From: VBOC01 sp964512655
Lineage (GTDB): Bacteria; Bacteroidota; Ignavibacteria; UBA10030; SZUA-254
Reading direction: 5' to 3'
Assembly: GCA_964512655.1 (NCBI GenBank)
Contig: CAZEJT010000011.1
Location: 1 to 64,000 of the forward strand
DNA length: 64,000 nt
This document shows positions 7,570-14,642 of the stretch, piece by piece (within the stretch, counting starts at the first letter, position 1; every line of letters begins with the position of its first letter). The notes under the pieces were generated by a model. That model was not told where the DNA came from. It was given only the letters and a program-made list of their open reading frames with translations, and did no database searches. Both the position numbers and the translations under genes were made by a program.

Positions 7570-9840
7570 TTACGAAGTTCGATTCTGATTTGCAAGCGAT
7601 CCGGCCCGTCCGGCCGGCGGAACGGGGCGGGAGTCGAGCACCGCCCTGATTTTCCGGGCCAGGTCCGGAAGCTCGTACGGCTTTTGGATGTACCCGTCGA
7701 TCGATCGCGCGAACTCGTGATCGTCGAGCATCGCGGCGCTGTACCCGCTGCAGACGATCACCCTCATCGAGGGGCAGATTTCTTTCACGAGTTTGAACGT
7801 CTCGCGCCCGCCCAGCCGCGGCATGTTCATGTCGAGAATCACGAGGTCGAACGGCCTCCCGCCGCCGAGCCGGTCGATGGCGTCGCGCCCGTTCTCCGCC
7901 AGCTCGATCGTGTAGCCGAGCTCGCTCAGGATGTCCGAGCCCACTCTCCCCACCGAGATCTCGTCCTCGATCAGGAGGATTCGCTCCGATCCTCCCACGA
8001 TATCGGACGCGGCCTTCTGCTCGGCCCTGATCGCGCCCGAGCGCTGCGACCTGGGCAGATACATGGTGAACGTCGTCCCGCTGTTCACCTCGCTCTCGAC
8101 GGTGATGTTTCCATTGTGGCTCCGGACGATGCCGTAGACGACCGAGAGACCGAGCCCGGTTCCCTTCCCCGGCTCCTTGGTCGTAAAAAGCGGCTCGAAC
8201 ACCCTCTGGAGGTTTTCCTGGGGAATCCCCGAGCCCGAATCGGTGACTTCCAGCCTGACGTACGGCCCGGCTTTGCCATTGGCGAGCTGGGCCGCCTGCA
8301 CTTCGTCGAGGAGCGCGGGCGCGCATTCCACCTTGAGCACGCCTCCGTTCGGCATCGCGTCGCGCGAGTTCAGGCAGAGGTTCAGGAGGGCCTGTTGGAG
8401 CTGGCCGTCGTCCCCGTCGACGATAACGGGTTCGGTCGACGCCGTGAACCTGATGTGGACGGTTTTGGGCATCGTGGCTTCGAAGAGCCGGAGCGTCTGG
8501 TCGATGATCGTGTTCATATCGACCGGATTGAACTGAGGCGTGTCTTTCCGGGCGAAGGTGTTGAGCTGGCGCGTCATGGCCGCCCCCCGCCGGGAGGTGG
8601 TCTCGATCAGATCGAGGTATTTCGTCAGGCGCTGGTCCGCGGCGACTTTGCGCTTCATGATCGAGGCCGATCCGAGGATTGCGGTCAGGATGTTATTGAA
8701 GTTATGGGCGATCCCGGCGGTAAGGTTGCCGATGCTGTCGATCTTCTGCGCCTGAAGAACCTTCTCGTCGATCTTCTTCTTGAGCGTAATATCGCGCAGA
8801 ACGATCCGGACGACCGACGGGTGGCCGTCGACATCGTAGACCAGGGAGGTGTTGACACTGACGTCGAGCAGCGTTCCGTCTTTCCTCTGCACCTGCTCTT
8901 CCACTCCCTTCAGGTCCTGGCCGAACTCGAACATTCTCGTCAGATGCTCCCTCACATGATCGTGCTCGTCCTCCGGATAGAGCTTGAGAACCGACTGCCC
9001 GATCAGTTCCTCTTTCGCATAACCCAGCACCTGGCTCTCCGTGAGATTGCAGCTGATCATGATCCCCTCGCGGTTGATGCTGTGGTACATGTCCGGCGAG
9101 TACTCGAAGAGATCGGCATACAGGCGCTCCGATTTCTTGAGCTGGTCGAAGAGAGAGGCGTTCTGGAGGGCGACGCTGATCTGGTTTCCGAAGGCCTGCA
9201 TCAGCCCAAGTTTCTTGGCCTCGAACTTGCGCTCGTCCGTGCCGGCGATGATGAGGACGCCGGCGAAGGAACCCTGGCGGACAAGAGGTATCGATGCGAT
9301 GATCTCGAAGTCGAGGTTGCGGAATTCTTCCGACGCCGAGGCGATGACCCGCGGGTCGCCCGCGTGCAGGACATTCGCCTCAGCCACCCACCGCAGTAGG
9401 CCGTCTTTGGCAATCTCCGGCGAAACGAAGAACTCGGGAACCTCTCCGGCGTGGTGCTTCAGGGTCAGCCCCTCGTTTTCCATGAGATAGATCCATCCGC
9501 AGCCGGCGTACATCAGCTCCATCACCTTTCCGAGGGCGGATTGCAGCACGTATTCAAGTTCCACCGAATGATTCACCGCCTCCGCAATCGTGTTGAGCTC
9601 CAGAAGCTCCCGGCGCTGCTCCTCCAGCATCCTCCCATACTTGAGCGAAAAGTACACGCTGACGAAACCGATCACTCCCACCGTCAGGATGCTGATGAAA
9701 TCCAGCCAGGTGAATCGGCTCCCCGTCACGAAATGGACCGTGACGATGGTCCCCATCGCGACAATCACCGCCGTTGAGGCGACGATCTGGGACTGCTCTA
9801 CGAGTCCCATCTTAGTAGCCGGTTTTCGGATCAGTTTCAT
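7570..9840 (-). CDS. Hybrid sensor histidine kinase with GAF, PAS and receiver domains
   Basis: A 756-residue signalling protein. Two membrane helices (about 17-38 and 46-66) are followed by a GAF domain (about 85-235, 'SVELEYVLQSALGKVMEL'), a PAS domain (about 245-365, 'LFEYSPDMYHSINREGIMISCN' with a PAC tail 'RIVLRDITLKKK'), a histidine kinase core (phospho-acceptor His in 'GIAHNFNNIL', N box 'LLNLCLNSRDAMP', G boxes 'DSGSGIP' and 'GTGLGLSVVYG') and a C-terminal receiver (from about 625, 'ILLIEDE', phospho-acceptor in 'LVILDMNMP', 'CSGYS', 'YIQKP'). The H-F-N-N-I-L box puts it in the NtrB-like/PAS hybrid class. Its stop is 82 bases upstream of the RodZ-like gene. A good promoter lies just upstream. 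The signal is unknown. Confidence 0.93.
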   Translation of the reverse strand: MKLIRKPATKMGLVEQSQIVASTAVIVAMGTIVTVHFVTGSRFTWLDFISILTVGVIGFVSVYFSLKYGRMLEEQRRELLELNTIAEAVNHSVELEYVLQSALGKVMELMYAGCGWIYLMENEGLTLKHHAGEVPEFFVSPEIAKDGLLRWVAEANVLHAGDPRVIASASEEFRNLDFEIIASIPLVRQGSFAGVLIIAGTDERKFEAKKLGLMQAFGNQISVALQNASLFDQLKKSERLYADLFEYSPDMYHSINREGIMISCNLTESQVLGYAKEELIGQSVLKLYPEDEHDHVREHLTRMFEFGQDLKGVEEQVQRKDGTLLDVSVNTSLVYDVDGHPSVVRIVLRDITLKKKIDEKVLQAQKIDSIGNLTAGIAHNFNNILTAILGSASIMKRKVAADQRLTKYLDLIETTSRRGAAMTRQLNTFARKDTPQFNPVDMNTIIDQTLRLFEATMPKTVHIRFTASTEPVIVDGDDGQLQQALLNLCLNSRDAMPNGGVLKVECAPALLDEVQAAQLANGKAGPYVRLEVTDSGSGIPQENLQRVFEPLFTTKEPGKGTGLGLSVVYGIVRSHNGNITVESEVNSGTTFTMYLPRSQRSGAIRAEQKAASDIVGGSERILLIEDEISVGRVGSDILSELGYTIELAENGRDAIDRLGGGRPFDLVILDMNMPRLGGRETFKLVKEICPSMRVIVCSGYSAAMLDDHEFARSIDGYIQKPYELPDLARKIRAVLDSRPVPPAGRAGSLANQNRTS

Positions 9841-9865
9841 CGCGTTTTCCGCAAAAACTCTCGAA

Positions 9866-9896
9866 AAAATGTAAGAAGAATGGGGGTGAGTATCAA
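9866..9896 (-). promoter_or_regulatory. Candidate promoter for the histidine kinase-ligA-symporter run
   Basis: On the minus strand TTGATA (9891-9896), 17 bases, then TACATTTT (9866-9873). The hexamer ends 27 bases before the ATG at 9840, giving a leader of roughly 20 bases. Confidence 0.6.
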
Positions 9897-9970
9897 ATGG
9901 AGGGTGACCGGACTCTGCGGGTGCCCCGTCGCCGCGGCGCGCACGCGCAAGCTTCAGGCTTCGGTTAGAG

Positions 9971-10118
9971 TGGTGTCACGGTCCAAACCGTGACACCACT
10001 GCGGAAGGAGAGAAATATTGGGCGGTAGTCGCGGCCTCTAAAATGGTGTCACGGTCCATACCGTGACACCGGCGCGGAAGGAGAGGAGTATTCGAGGGGC
10101 GCCGGCTTCAGCCGGCGT
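9971..10118 (+). repeat. Palindromic repeat cluster (B, B, A) in a 315-base intergenic gap
   Basis: The gap 9841-10155 holds no gene. It carries family B at 9971-9998 and 10044-10071 and family A at about 10096-10118. The two B units are each followed by nearly the same tail (GCGGAAGGAGAG, then a TATT-containing stretch), so the repeated unit is longer than the palindrome. No coding potential was seen apart from shadows. Confidence 0.85.
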
Positions 10119-10155
10119 AATGCTCTGGCGTTTGCTTACGGGGGATTAGGACTAG

Positions 10156-10229
10156 TCGGAACGGCGGGATTTGAACCCGCGACCCCTTGCACCCCAAGCA
10201 AGTGCGCTACCGGGCTGCGCTACGTTCCG
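10156..10229 (-). tRNA. tRNA-Pro (GGG)
   Basis: The minus strand folds into a full cloverleaf. The 7-bp acceptor stem is CGGAACG with CGTTCCG, the D stem is GCGC with GCGC, the anticodon stem is CTTGC with GCAAG around the loop TTGGGGT (anticodon GGG), and the T arm is GCGGG-TTCAAAT-CCCGC. The discriminator base is A and CCA is not encoded. It lies 26 bases downstream of the MerR-type gene on the same strand. Confidence 0.96.
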
Positions 10230-10255
10230 GGCCGAATCGGAGTGAACGAGGAAAG

Positions 10256-10663
10256 CTAGGTCAGTCTTACCAGAAGTTCTTCGAGGAATTTCTTGATCTC
10301 GATCATGTCTCCCCGCAGGCGGTTATCGGTGCTCTTCGCGGGAGGGCTCTGCGCCGTTCCTGAAACCGCGGGGGTTTCGGTCATGAGCTCGAGCTGCTCG
10401 CCTCCTTCGTTCTCGGAGATATAATTAATCAGCACCTGTTTCGCGCCCTCGATCGTGTAGCGCTCCTCTCTCAGCAGTTTCTTGATGTAGAGGATCAGCT
10501 TGATGTCGCGGTTCGTATAGATGCGGTTGCCGGCCCGGTTTTTCGATGGGTTCAGCAGCTCGAATTCCGATTCCCAGTACCGCAGGACGTACTGCTCAAG
10601 GTCGGTGATCTTGCTGACCTCGCTGATCGAGTAGTAGAGCTTCTTGATGCCGATCTGCTTCAT
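10256..10663 (-). CDS. MerR-family transcriptional regulator
   Basis: A 135-residue DNA-binding protein. Residues 8-75 form a MerR winged helix ('LYYSISEVSKITDLEQYVLRYWESEF', then 'RAGNRIYTNRDIKLILYIKKLL'), with the usual 'YTIEGAKQVL' third helix, followed by a polar linker and a short C-terminal helix 'MIEIKKFLEELLVRL' that may dimerise. There is no effector-binding domain and no conserved metal-binding cysteine, which fits the small MerR proteins found widely in Bacteroidota. I use the ATG at 10661-10663 because GAAGGGA precedes it and the frame upstream looks non-coding; the longer frame would reach 10762. It overlaps no neighbour and precedes the tRNA. Confidence 0.88.
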   Translation of the reverse strand: MKQIGIKKLYYSISEVSKITDLEQYVLRYWESEFELLNPSKNRAGNRIYTNRDIKLILYIKKLLREERYTIEGAKQVLINYISENEGGEQLELMTETPAVSGTAQSPPAKSTDNRLRGDMIEIKKFLEELLVRLT

Positions 10664-10751
10664 GCTCGTGGTCCCTTCAATGGACAAAGATGGGGGCGTT
10701 TCTGCGTTCAAGATATGGAATTTGCGGTCGAAAGGCAACGCGGGGAGCGGA

Positions 10752-11120
10752 TCACCGCTCAATGACCGCGAATGCTACAACGACATTTTCGGAGTGCGAA
10801 ATCGACACCAGGACCCGGCTGTCCTTGAGGAGCTCCCGTACCCGGCCGTAGAGCACGACGGAAGGCTTTCCCGCGGCGTTGTTTTCCACTTCAACGTCCT
10901 TCCAGCGGAACCCCTCCGCCCAACCGGTCGAAAGCGCCTTCGCGACGGCTTCTTTCACGGCAAACCGCGCGGCAAAATGGTGGGTCGGGTTCTTCTTCCC
11001 GCGCGAATATGCCAGCTCTCTGAGCGTGAAAATTTTGCTCAGAAACGTCTCCCCCCACTCCCCGATGGCGCGCGCCATGCGTGGAATCTCCACTACGTCG
11101 ACGCCGACGCCCTCAATCAT
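10752..11120 (-). CDS. acpS: Holo-[acyl-carrier-protein] synthase AcpS
   Basis: A 122-residue 4'-phosphopantetheinyl transferase that converts apo-ACP to holo-ACP with CoA. The Mg-binding motif 'GVDVVEIPRM' is at residues 5-14 and the second motif 'HHFAARFAVKEAVAKAL' is at about 46-62, both intact; 'VSISHSENVVVAFAV' closes the fold. Length is typical. Its ATG overlaps the end of the HAD gene by 8 bases. Confidence 0.97.
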   Translation of the reverse strand: MIEGVGVDVVEIPRMARAIGEWGETFLSKIFTLRELAYSRGKKNPTHHFAARFAVKEAVAKALSTGWAEGFRWKDVEVENNAAGKPSVVLYGRVRELLKDSRVLVSISHSENVVVAFAVIER

Positions 11121-11814
11121 GGGCTATCAGGGCTCCCGCATTCTCCTTTTCGATGATCGGGATCAGGTCCTTCACGTCGTTGATCTCGTAGTCCGCATGC
11201 GTCTCCACCGTGCCGAAGGTATCGCCGTAGCGCGCGAACACCGTCTTCATCCCGATGTTGGCCGCGCCGATCATGTCCCGTTCCGCCCAGTCGCCGACCA
11301 TGAGCGCCTCTTCTGGCCGTACTTCGAGCAGCTCGAGCGCCTTACGGAAAGGACCCGGGTTCGGCTTCCGCTGGCGCGTGTCGTCGAATGTCACGACGGA
11401 GTGAAAAATGTGGTGGAAGTTGAGATAGCAGAGCCTGAGCCATGCCTCGCGCGCCGGAGCATCTGAGACCACCGCGAGCAGCAGCCCCCTTTTCAGCAGC
11501 TCCATGAGGGTCATGTAGACGTGGGGATAGGGCACAAGGGCGGCCTCGCGCGCCCTCCGGTACGCGATGATGCCGGCGGAAAGGATCTTATAATTGACCT
11601 TGTTGAATACGTCGTAGAGAAGCTCGTCGAAGACGCTTTGAAACTCGATGCCCCGCTCCTTGTAAATCGAATCGATCCGGGCCCTCGTCTCCTCCGGGGT
11701 GAGATTGAGGCCGGCATCGATCATGGCCCGGATGGCGGCGTCGACCGACTGGCGCTTCATCGCCATGAAATCGACGAGGGTGTTGTCGAGATCGAATATG
11801 ACCGCCCTGATCAC
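11113..11814 (-). CDS. HAD-superfamily phosphatase
   Basis: A 233-residue haloacid dehalogenase-fold hydrolase. Motif I 'VIFDLDNTL' (D9 nucleophile, D11 acid/base) is at the N-terminus, motif II 'LAVVSDAPA' near residue 115, motif III lysine near 'RKPNPGPF', and motif IV 'ALMVGDWAERDMIGA' at about 185-198. A helical cap lies between motifs I and II (subclass I). The substrate is not clear; small phosphorylated metabolites are usual. The GTG start overlaps the stop of the upstream small gene in a GTGA arrangement, suggesting translational coupling. Confidence 0.92.
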   Translation of the reverse strand: MIRAVIFDLDNTLVDFMAMKRQSVDAAIRAMIDAGLNLTPEETRARIDSIYKERGIEFQSVFDELLYDVFNKVNYKILSAGIIAYRRAREAALVPYPHVYMTLMELLKRGLLLAVVSDAPAREAWLRLCYLNFHHIFHSVVTFDDTRQRKPNPGPFRKALELLEVRPEEALMVGDWAERDMIGAANIGMKTVFARYGDTFGTVETHADYEINDVKDLIPIIEKENAGALIAHD

Positions 11815-12089
11815 GAGTGCTGTTTCTGCTTCGCGGCGCGGGCCACCTCGTCCTCAATGAACTCGCGGAGGCTCGGTTTCACGAACGCGGTTTCGATGCC
11901 GAATTCGGCGAGCGCCTGCGCAAGGCACGATGCTTTCCGCTGATCGCTCAGGCGTTTGTTCACGACGAGCACATTCTGGTTCTTTAAAATGCAAAACCCG
12001 CCGTCAAAGTCGCCCTTCTCATACCGAAGTTCCAGTGCCAATTGGCGTGCGAGTTCTTCAAGCTCTTGCGCTATCTGGGGATAGTTCAT
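11811..12089 (-). CDS. Small conserved hypothetical protein
   Basis: A 92-residue soluble protein, 'MNYPQIAQELEELARQLALELRYEKGDFDGG...', with a predicted amphipathic helix followed by a beta strand 'FCILKNQNVLVVNKRLS' and a final charged helix. I do not recognise a named domain; similar short proteins occur in Ignavibacteria and relatives. It opens an operon with HAD, acpS, the MerR-type gene and the tRNA, and has a strong candidate promoter 55 bases upstream. Confidence 0.8.
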   Translation of the reverse strand: MNYPQIAQELEELARQLALELRYEKGDFDGGFCILKNQNVLVVNKRLSDQRKASCLAQALAEFGIETAFVKPSLREFIEDEVARAAKQKQHS

Positions 12090-12141
12090 CCATCATCGAA
12101 GTTGGGAATGCTCACCGGGAATATAAAGCTCCCTGCGTGCC

Positions 12142-12172
12142 TCATCATAGCGATTTCCGGCCCGAAAATCAA
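12142..12172 (-). promoter_or_regulatory. Candidate promoter for the HAD-acpS-MerR-tRNA unit
   Basis: Minus strand TTGATT (12167-12172), 17 bases, TATGATGA (12142-12149). It falls in the 87-base gap after the GT-C gene stop; the predicted leader is about 47 bases. Confidence 0.65.
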
Positions 12173-12176
12173 CACT

Positions 12177-14642
12177 TTAGAGCTTCGACCGGAGCGAATC
12201 GATGCGGGCGGCCGCGAATCTGTTCAGATGATCGACTCTCATCACATCCCGATAGTATTCCATCGCGCGCCACGGGCTCCCCCTCCTTTCATACAATTGA
12301 GCGAGCAGCATCAGCGCCCCTGTATTTCCATCCGACTCGCGCAGGGCCATCTCCGCCTGATCGATCGATTCGTCGAAGAGCTCCATGGTCCGGCTTATCT
12401 TTGCGGTTTCAAAGTGAAGGGCGCTTCTCTCCGCGGCGGAGGGAGCCCGTTTCAGAGAATCTCCGATCTCGAGGAATCTCACGAACGCAAGAACCACCGG
12501 GTTCACGTCGTCTATATTTCTGAGGATCGCAAGGTACCTCCGCGCCGAGGCCGTGTCTCCGAGCGTAATGTCGAAGTGAAATCCCCAGAGCAGGCCGACG
12601 AAATACGTCGTATCGCTTTCAAGGAGGGCGTCCATGATCTCCGAAGAGCGTCGGTAGAACCCCATCCTCCAATACATCGCCGCCGCGCGGTACGTCTTGA
12701 TCGGCCGCTCCATTGCGGAGGCCGCGTTGCGGGCTTTCGAGTAGAGATCTGCCGCGTCAAAGAGGTTGCGCGAGGTCCCGAAGTATGAGAGCGATCCGGG
12801 CCGCGGAACCAGTCTTTCATATTCTCTCCGGGCGGCGGACGAATCGCCGAGAAAGAGGTCTGCGTGTAGGGCCTGAAAGAGCACGTCGGCCTCTTCCGGC
12901 GCGGTCTCAAGCGCACGGTGAAGGTCCGTCGAGGCCTCCCTGTAGGCGCCGCCCATGATCTCGTCCCTCCCTTTTCGCAGCAGGCCGGCCGCGGGACTTC
13001 CGCCTGAATTCGCGGATGCGGAGAGCGCGGGAGGAGCATTCTCACGGAAGCGCGAATGAACCCTGAAGAGATTCGGAGCGCCCGCGATGGGCTCGAACCA
13101 GAATCTCCGCGACTCCCGCATCAGGAATTCATACTGCCGCACCTCGAACCGCGCCGGGGGAGCGAGGAGATACCTTACCCCGCCGTCGCGCAGGAAAGAG
13201 TCGAAGACGGGAAGGGCGAAGGCAGGATCGATGTGGATGATCTTTTTTCCGGTGGAGGCAAGAGCCGCATTTCTGACAGGACTTCCGATGACCGCATCCG
13301 CCGGGGCATTCTCCTCAATCCATTTCTTCACTGCCGGCCACTGATACCTGAAGATCGCCGAGACGTCGGATCTCGCCGACATATTCTCCGGCGAGCGGAG
13401 GTACTCCAGATTCGTGCCGATTATTGAATAGAGGGCTACGAGATTGGGGAGGACCATGATCAGCGCGGCAACGCTGACAGCGGCTCCCCCTCGCAGGAAC
13501 GCGGGAGCCGCGTTGAAACGGGAGATCCTGACGATTCCCCCCGCTATATAATAGAACGCCAGCGGCAGGAGCGGCAAGAGGAACCTGATGTCGTACGCCG
13601 GGTAGAGGCAGACTGCGCCCATCGCGAATACGCCGAAGAGGGCCCTCACGAGACCTGCGCGAGATCTCCGCAGATCCTCGGCAACTCCAACGCACACAAG
13701 GATGAGCGCTCCGGCGAGAATGACATACCTGGCGGATGCGAGGAATCCTCCCATGAGCGCATAGAGGCCGGAAGGTCCCGCGATCAGGCCGGCAAGTTGG
13801 GGGGAATAGGCAGGATAGAAGATGAGTCCCCCGATCTGATCGGCATACGCTGACACTGCTATCCATATCCTGAGAGCGAGCTCGTTCACGATCGGAGAAT
13901 CTGCCGGCGTCACGAAATGCCGCGTGATGAGAGCGAGGTTGCCGATCTGCGCGCCGAACTTCGGCCCGATGAGCACTTCGTTTCTGAAGTACCAGAGCAC
14001 GAAGGGGAGCGCGCCTGCCAGGAGCGCGGCGAACGCCCGTGCCCTTCTTCGCCCGATCATAAGCGCGACCGCGACCGCCACGAGGAGCGCCAGGCCCGCC
14101 TCGCGCAGAAGGGGCAGGAGCGAAAGAAGGAGCACGAAGGTCCAGAACCTCCCTTTGGGAAGCTTCTCTGCCATCGTCCAGCGCTCGACAACCATCAGGA
14201 GCAGAATGGTGAGCGCAATGAATGGGGCTTCGGAGAGTGCCTCGGTTCCGTAGATCAGTGTGGCCGGGTTCAGAGCGAGGAGGAGCGTCGTCCAAACCGC
14301 CGCCCGTTTGCCGAAGGCACCGAGTATCCAGAAATAGAAGAGCACGAGAGCGAGAACGGCCCAGAGGAGCGTAGCCGCCTTGGCGGCGGCGATCGAGAGG
14401 GGAGCAACCGCCTCGACGGGTGCCATCAGAACCGAATAGAGGGGTGCGAGGGGAACGAACCGGTCTGGAGCGAGCTGAGTGGTATCGACGAATCCCTCCT
14501 GGTGCGCGAGCGAGCTTGCCCACGTGAGGTAACGGCAGCTGTCGCCCGAGAGCGAGAGATCATTCAGCCTCAGCAGTCCAAGGGCGATGAACACTCCGCA
14601 GATGAGGACAAGGGAACGGTGATTCGCGAGCGCCGTTTTCAT
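12177..14642 (-). CDS. GT-C-type membrane protein with TPR tail (paralogue 2)
   Basis: An 821-residue protein. The first 400 or so residues have about 10-11 membrane helices in the pattern of GT-C glycosyltransferases (PMT/ArnT, family 39-like): TM1 'LVLICGVFIALGLLRLND', then 'SGDSCRYLTWASSLAHQEGFVD', whose acidic residue sits where these enzymes keep the catalytic Asp. A non-membrane region (about 420-530) ends in 'RRFWFEPIAGAPNLFRVHS', and TPR-like helices fill about 555-821. Glycosyl transfer from a lipid donor is an inference. It starts directly after the stop of its paralogue with no spacer, so the two are coupled. Confidence 0.82.
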   Translation of the reverse strand: MKTALANHRSLVLICGVFIALGLLRLNDLSLSGDSCRYLTWASSLAHQEGFVDTTQLAPDRFVPLAPLYSVLMAPVEAVAPLSIAAAKAATLLWAVLALVLFYFWILGAFGKRAAVWTTLLLALNPATLIYGTEALSEAPFIALTILLLMVVERWTMAEKLPKGRFWTFVLLLSLLPLLREAGLALLVAVAVALMIGRRRARAFAALLAGALPFVLWYFRNEVLIGPKFGAQIGNLALITRHFVTPADSPIVNELALRIWIAVSAYADQIGGLIFYPAYSPQLAGLIAGPSGLYALMGGFLASARYVILAGALILVCVGVAEDLRRSRAGLVRALFGVFAMGAVCLYPAYDIRFLLPLLPLAFYYIAGGIVRISRFNAAPAFLRGGAAVSVAALIMVLPNLVALYSIIGTNLEYLRSPENMSARSDVSAIFRYQWPAVKKWIEENAPADAVIGSPVRNAALASTGKKIIHIDPAFALPVFDSFLRDGGVRYLLAPPARFEVRQYEFLMRESRRFWFEPIAGAPNLFRVHSRFRENAPPALSASANSGGSPAAGLLRKGRDEIMGGAYREASTDLHRALETAPEEADVLFQALHADLFLGDSSAARREYERLVPRPGSLSYFGTSRNLFDAADLYSKARNAASAMERPIKTYRAAAMYWRMGFYRRSSEIMDALLESDTTYFVGLLWGFHFDITLGDTASARRYLAILRNIDDVNPVVLAFVRFLEIGDSLKRAPSAAERSALHFETAKISRTMELFDESIDQAEMALRESDGNTGALMLLAQLYERRGSPWRAMEYYRDVMRVDHLNRFAAARIDSLRSKL

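Noticed and set aside
9971..10118. Closely spaced palindromes that could be taken for a CRISPR array
   Set aside because: The units are few, of different families, internally palindromic and without uniform spacers, and no cas gene is visible.
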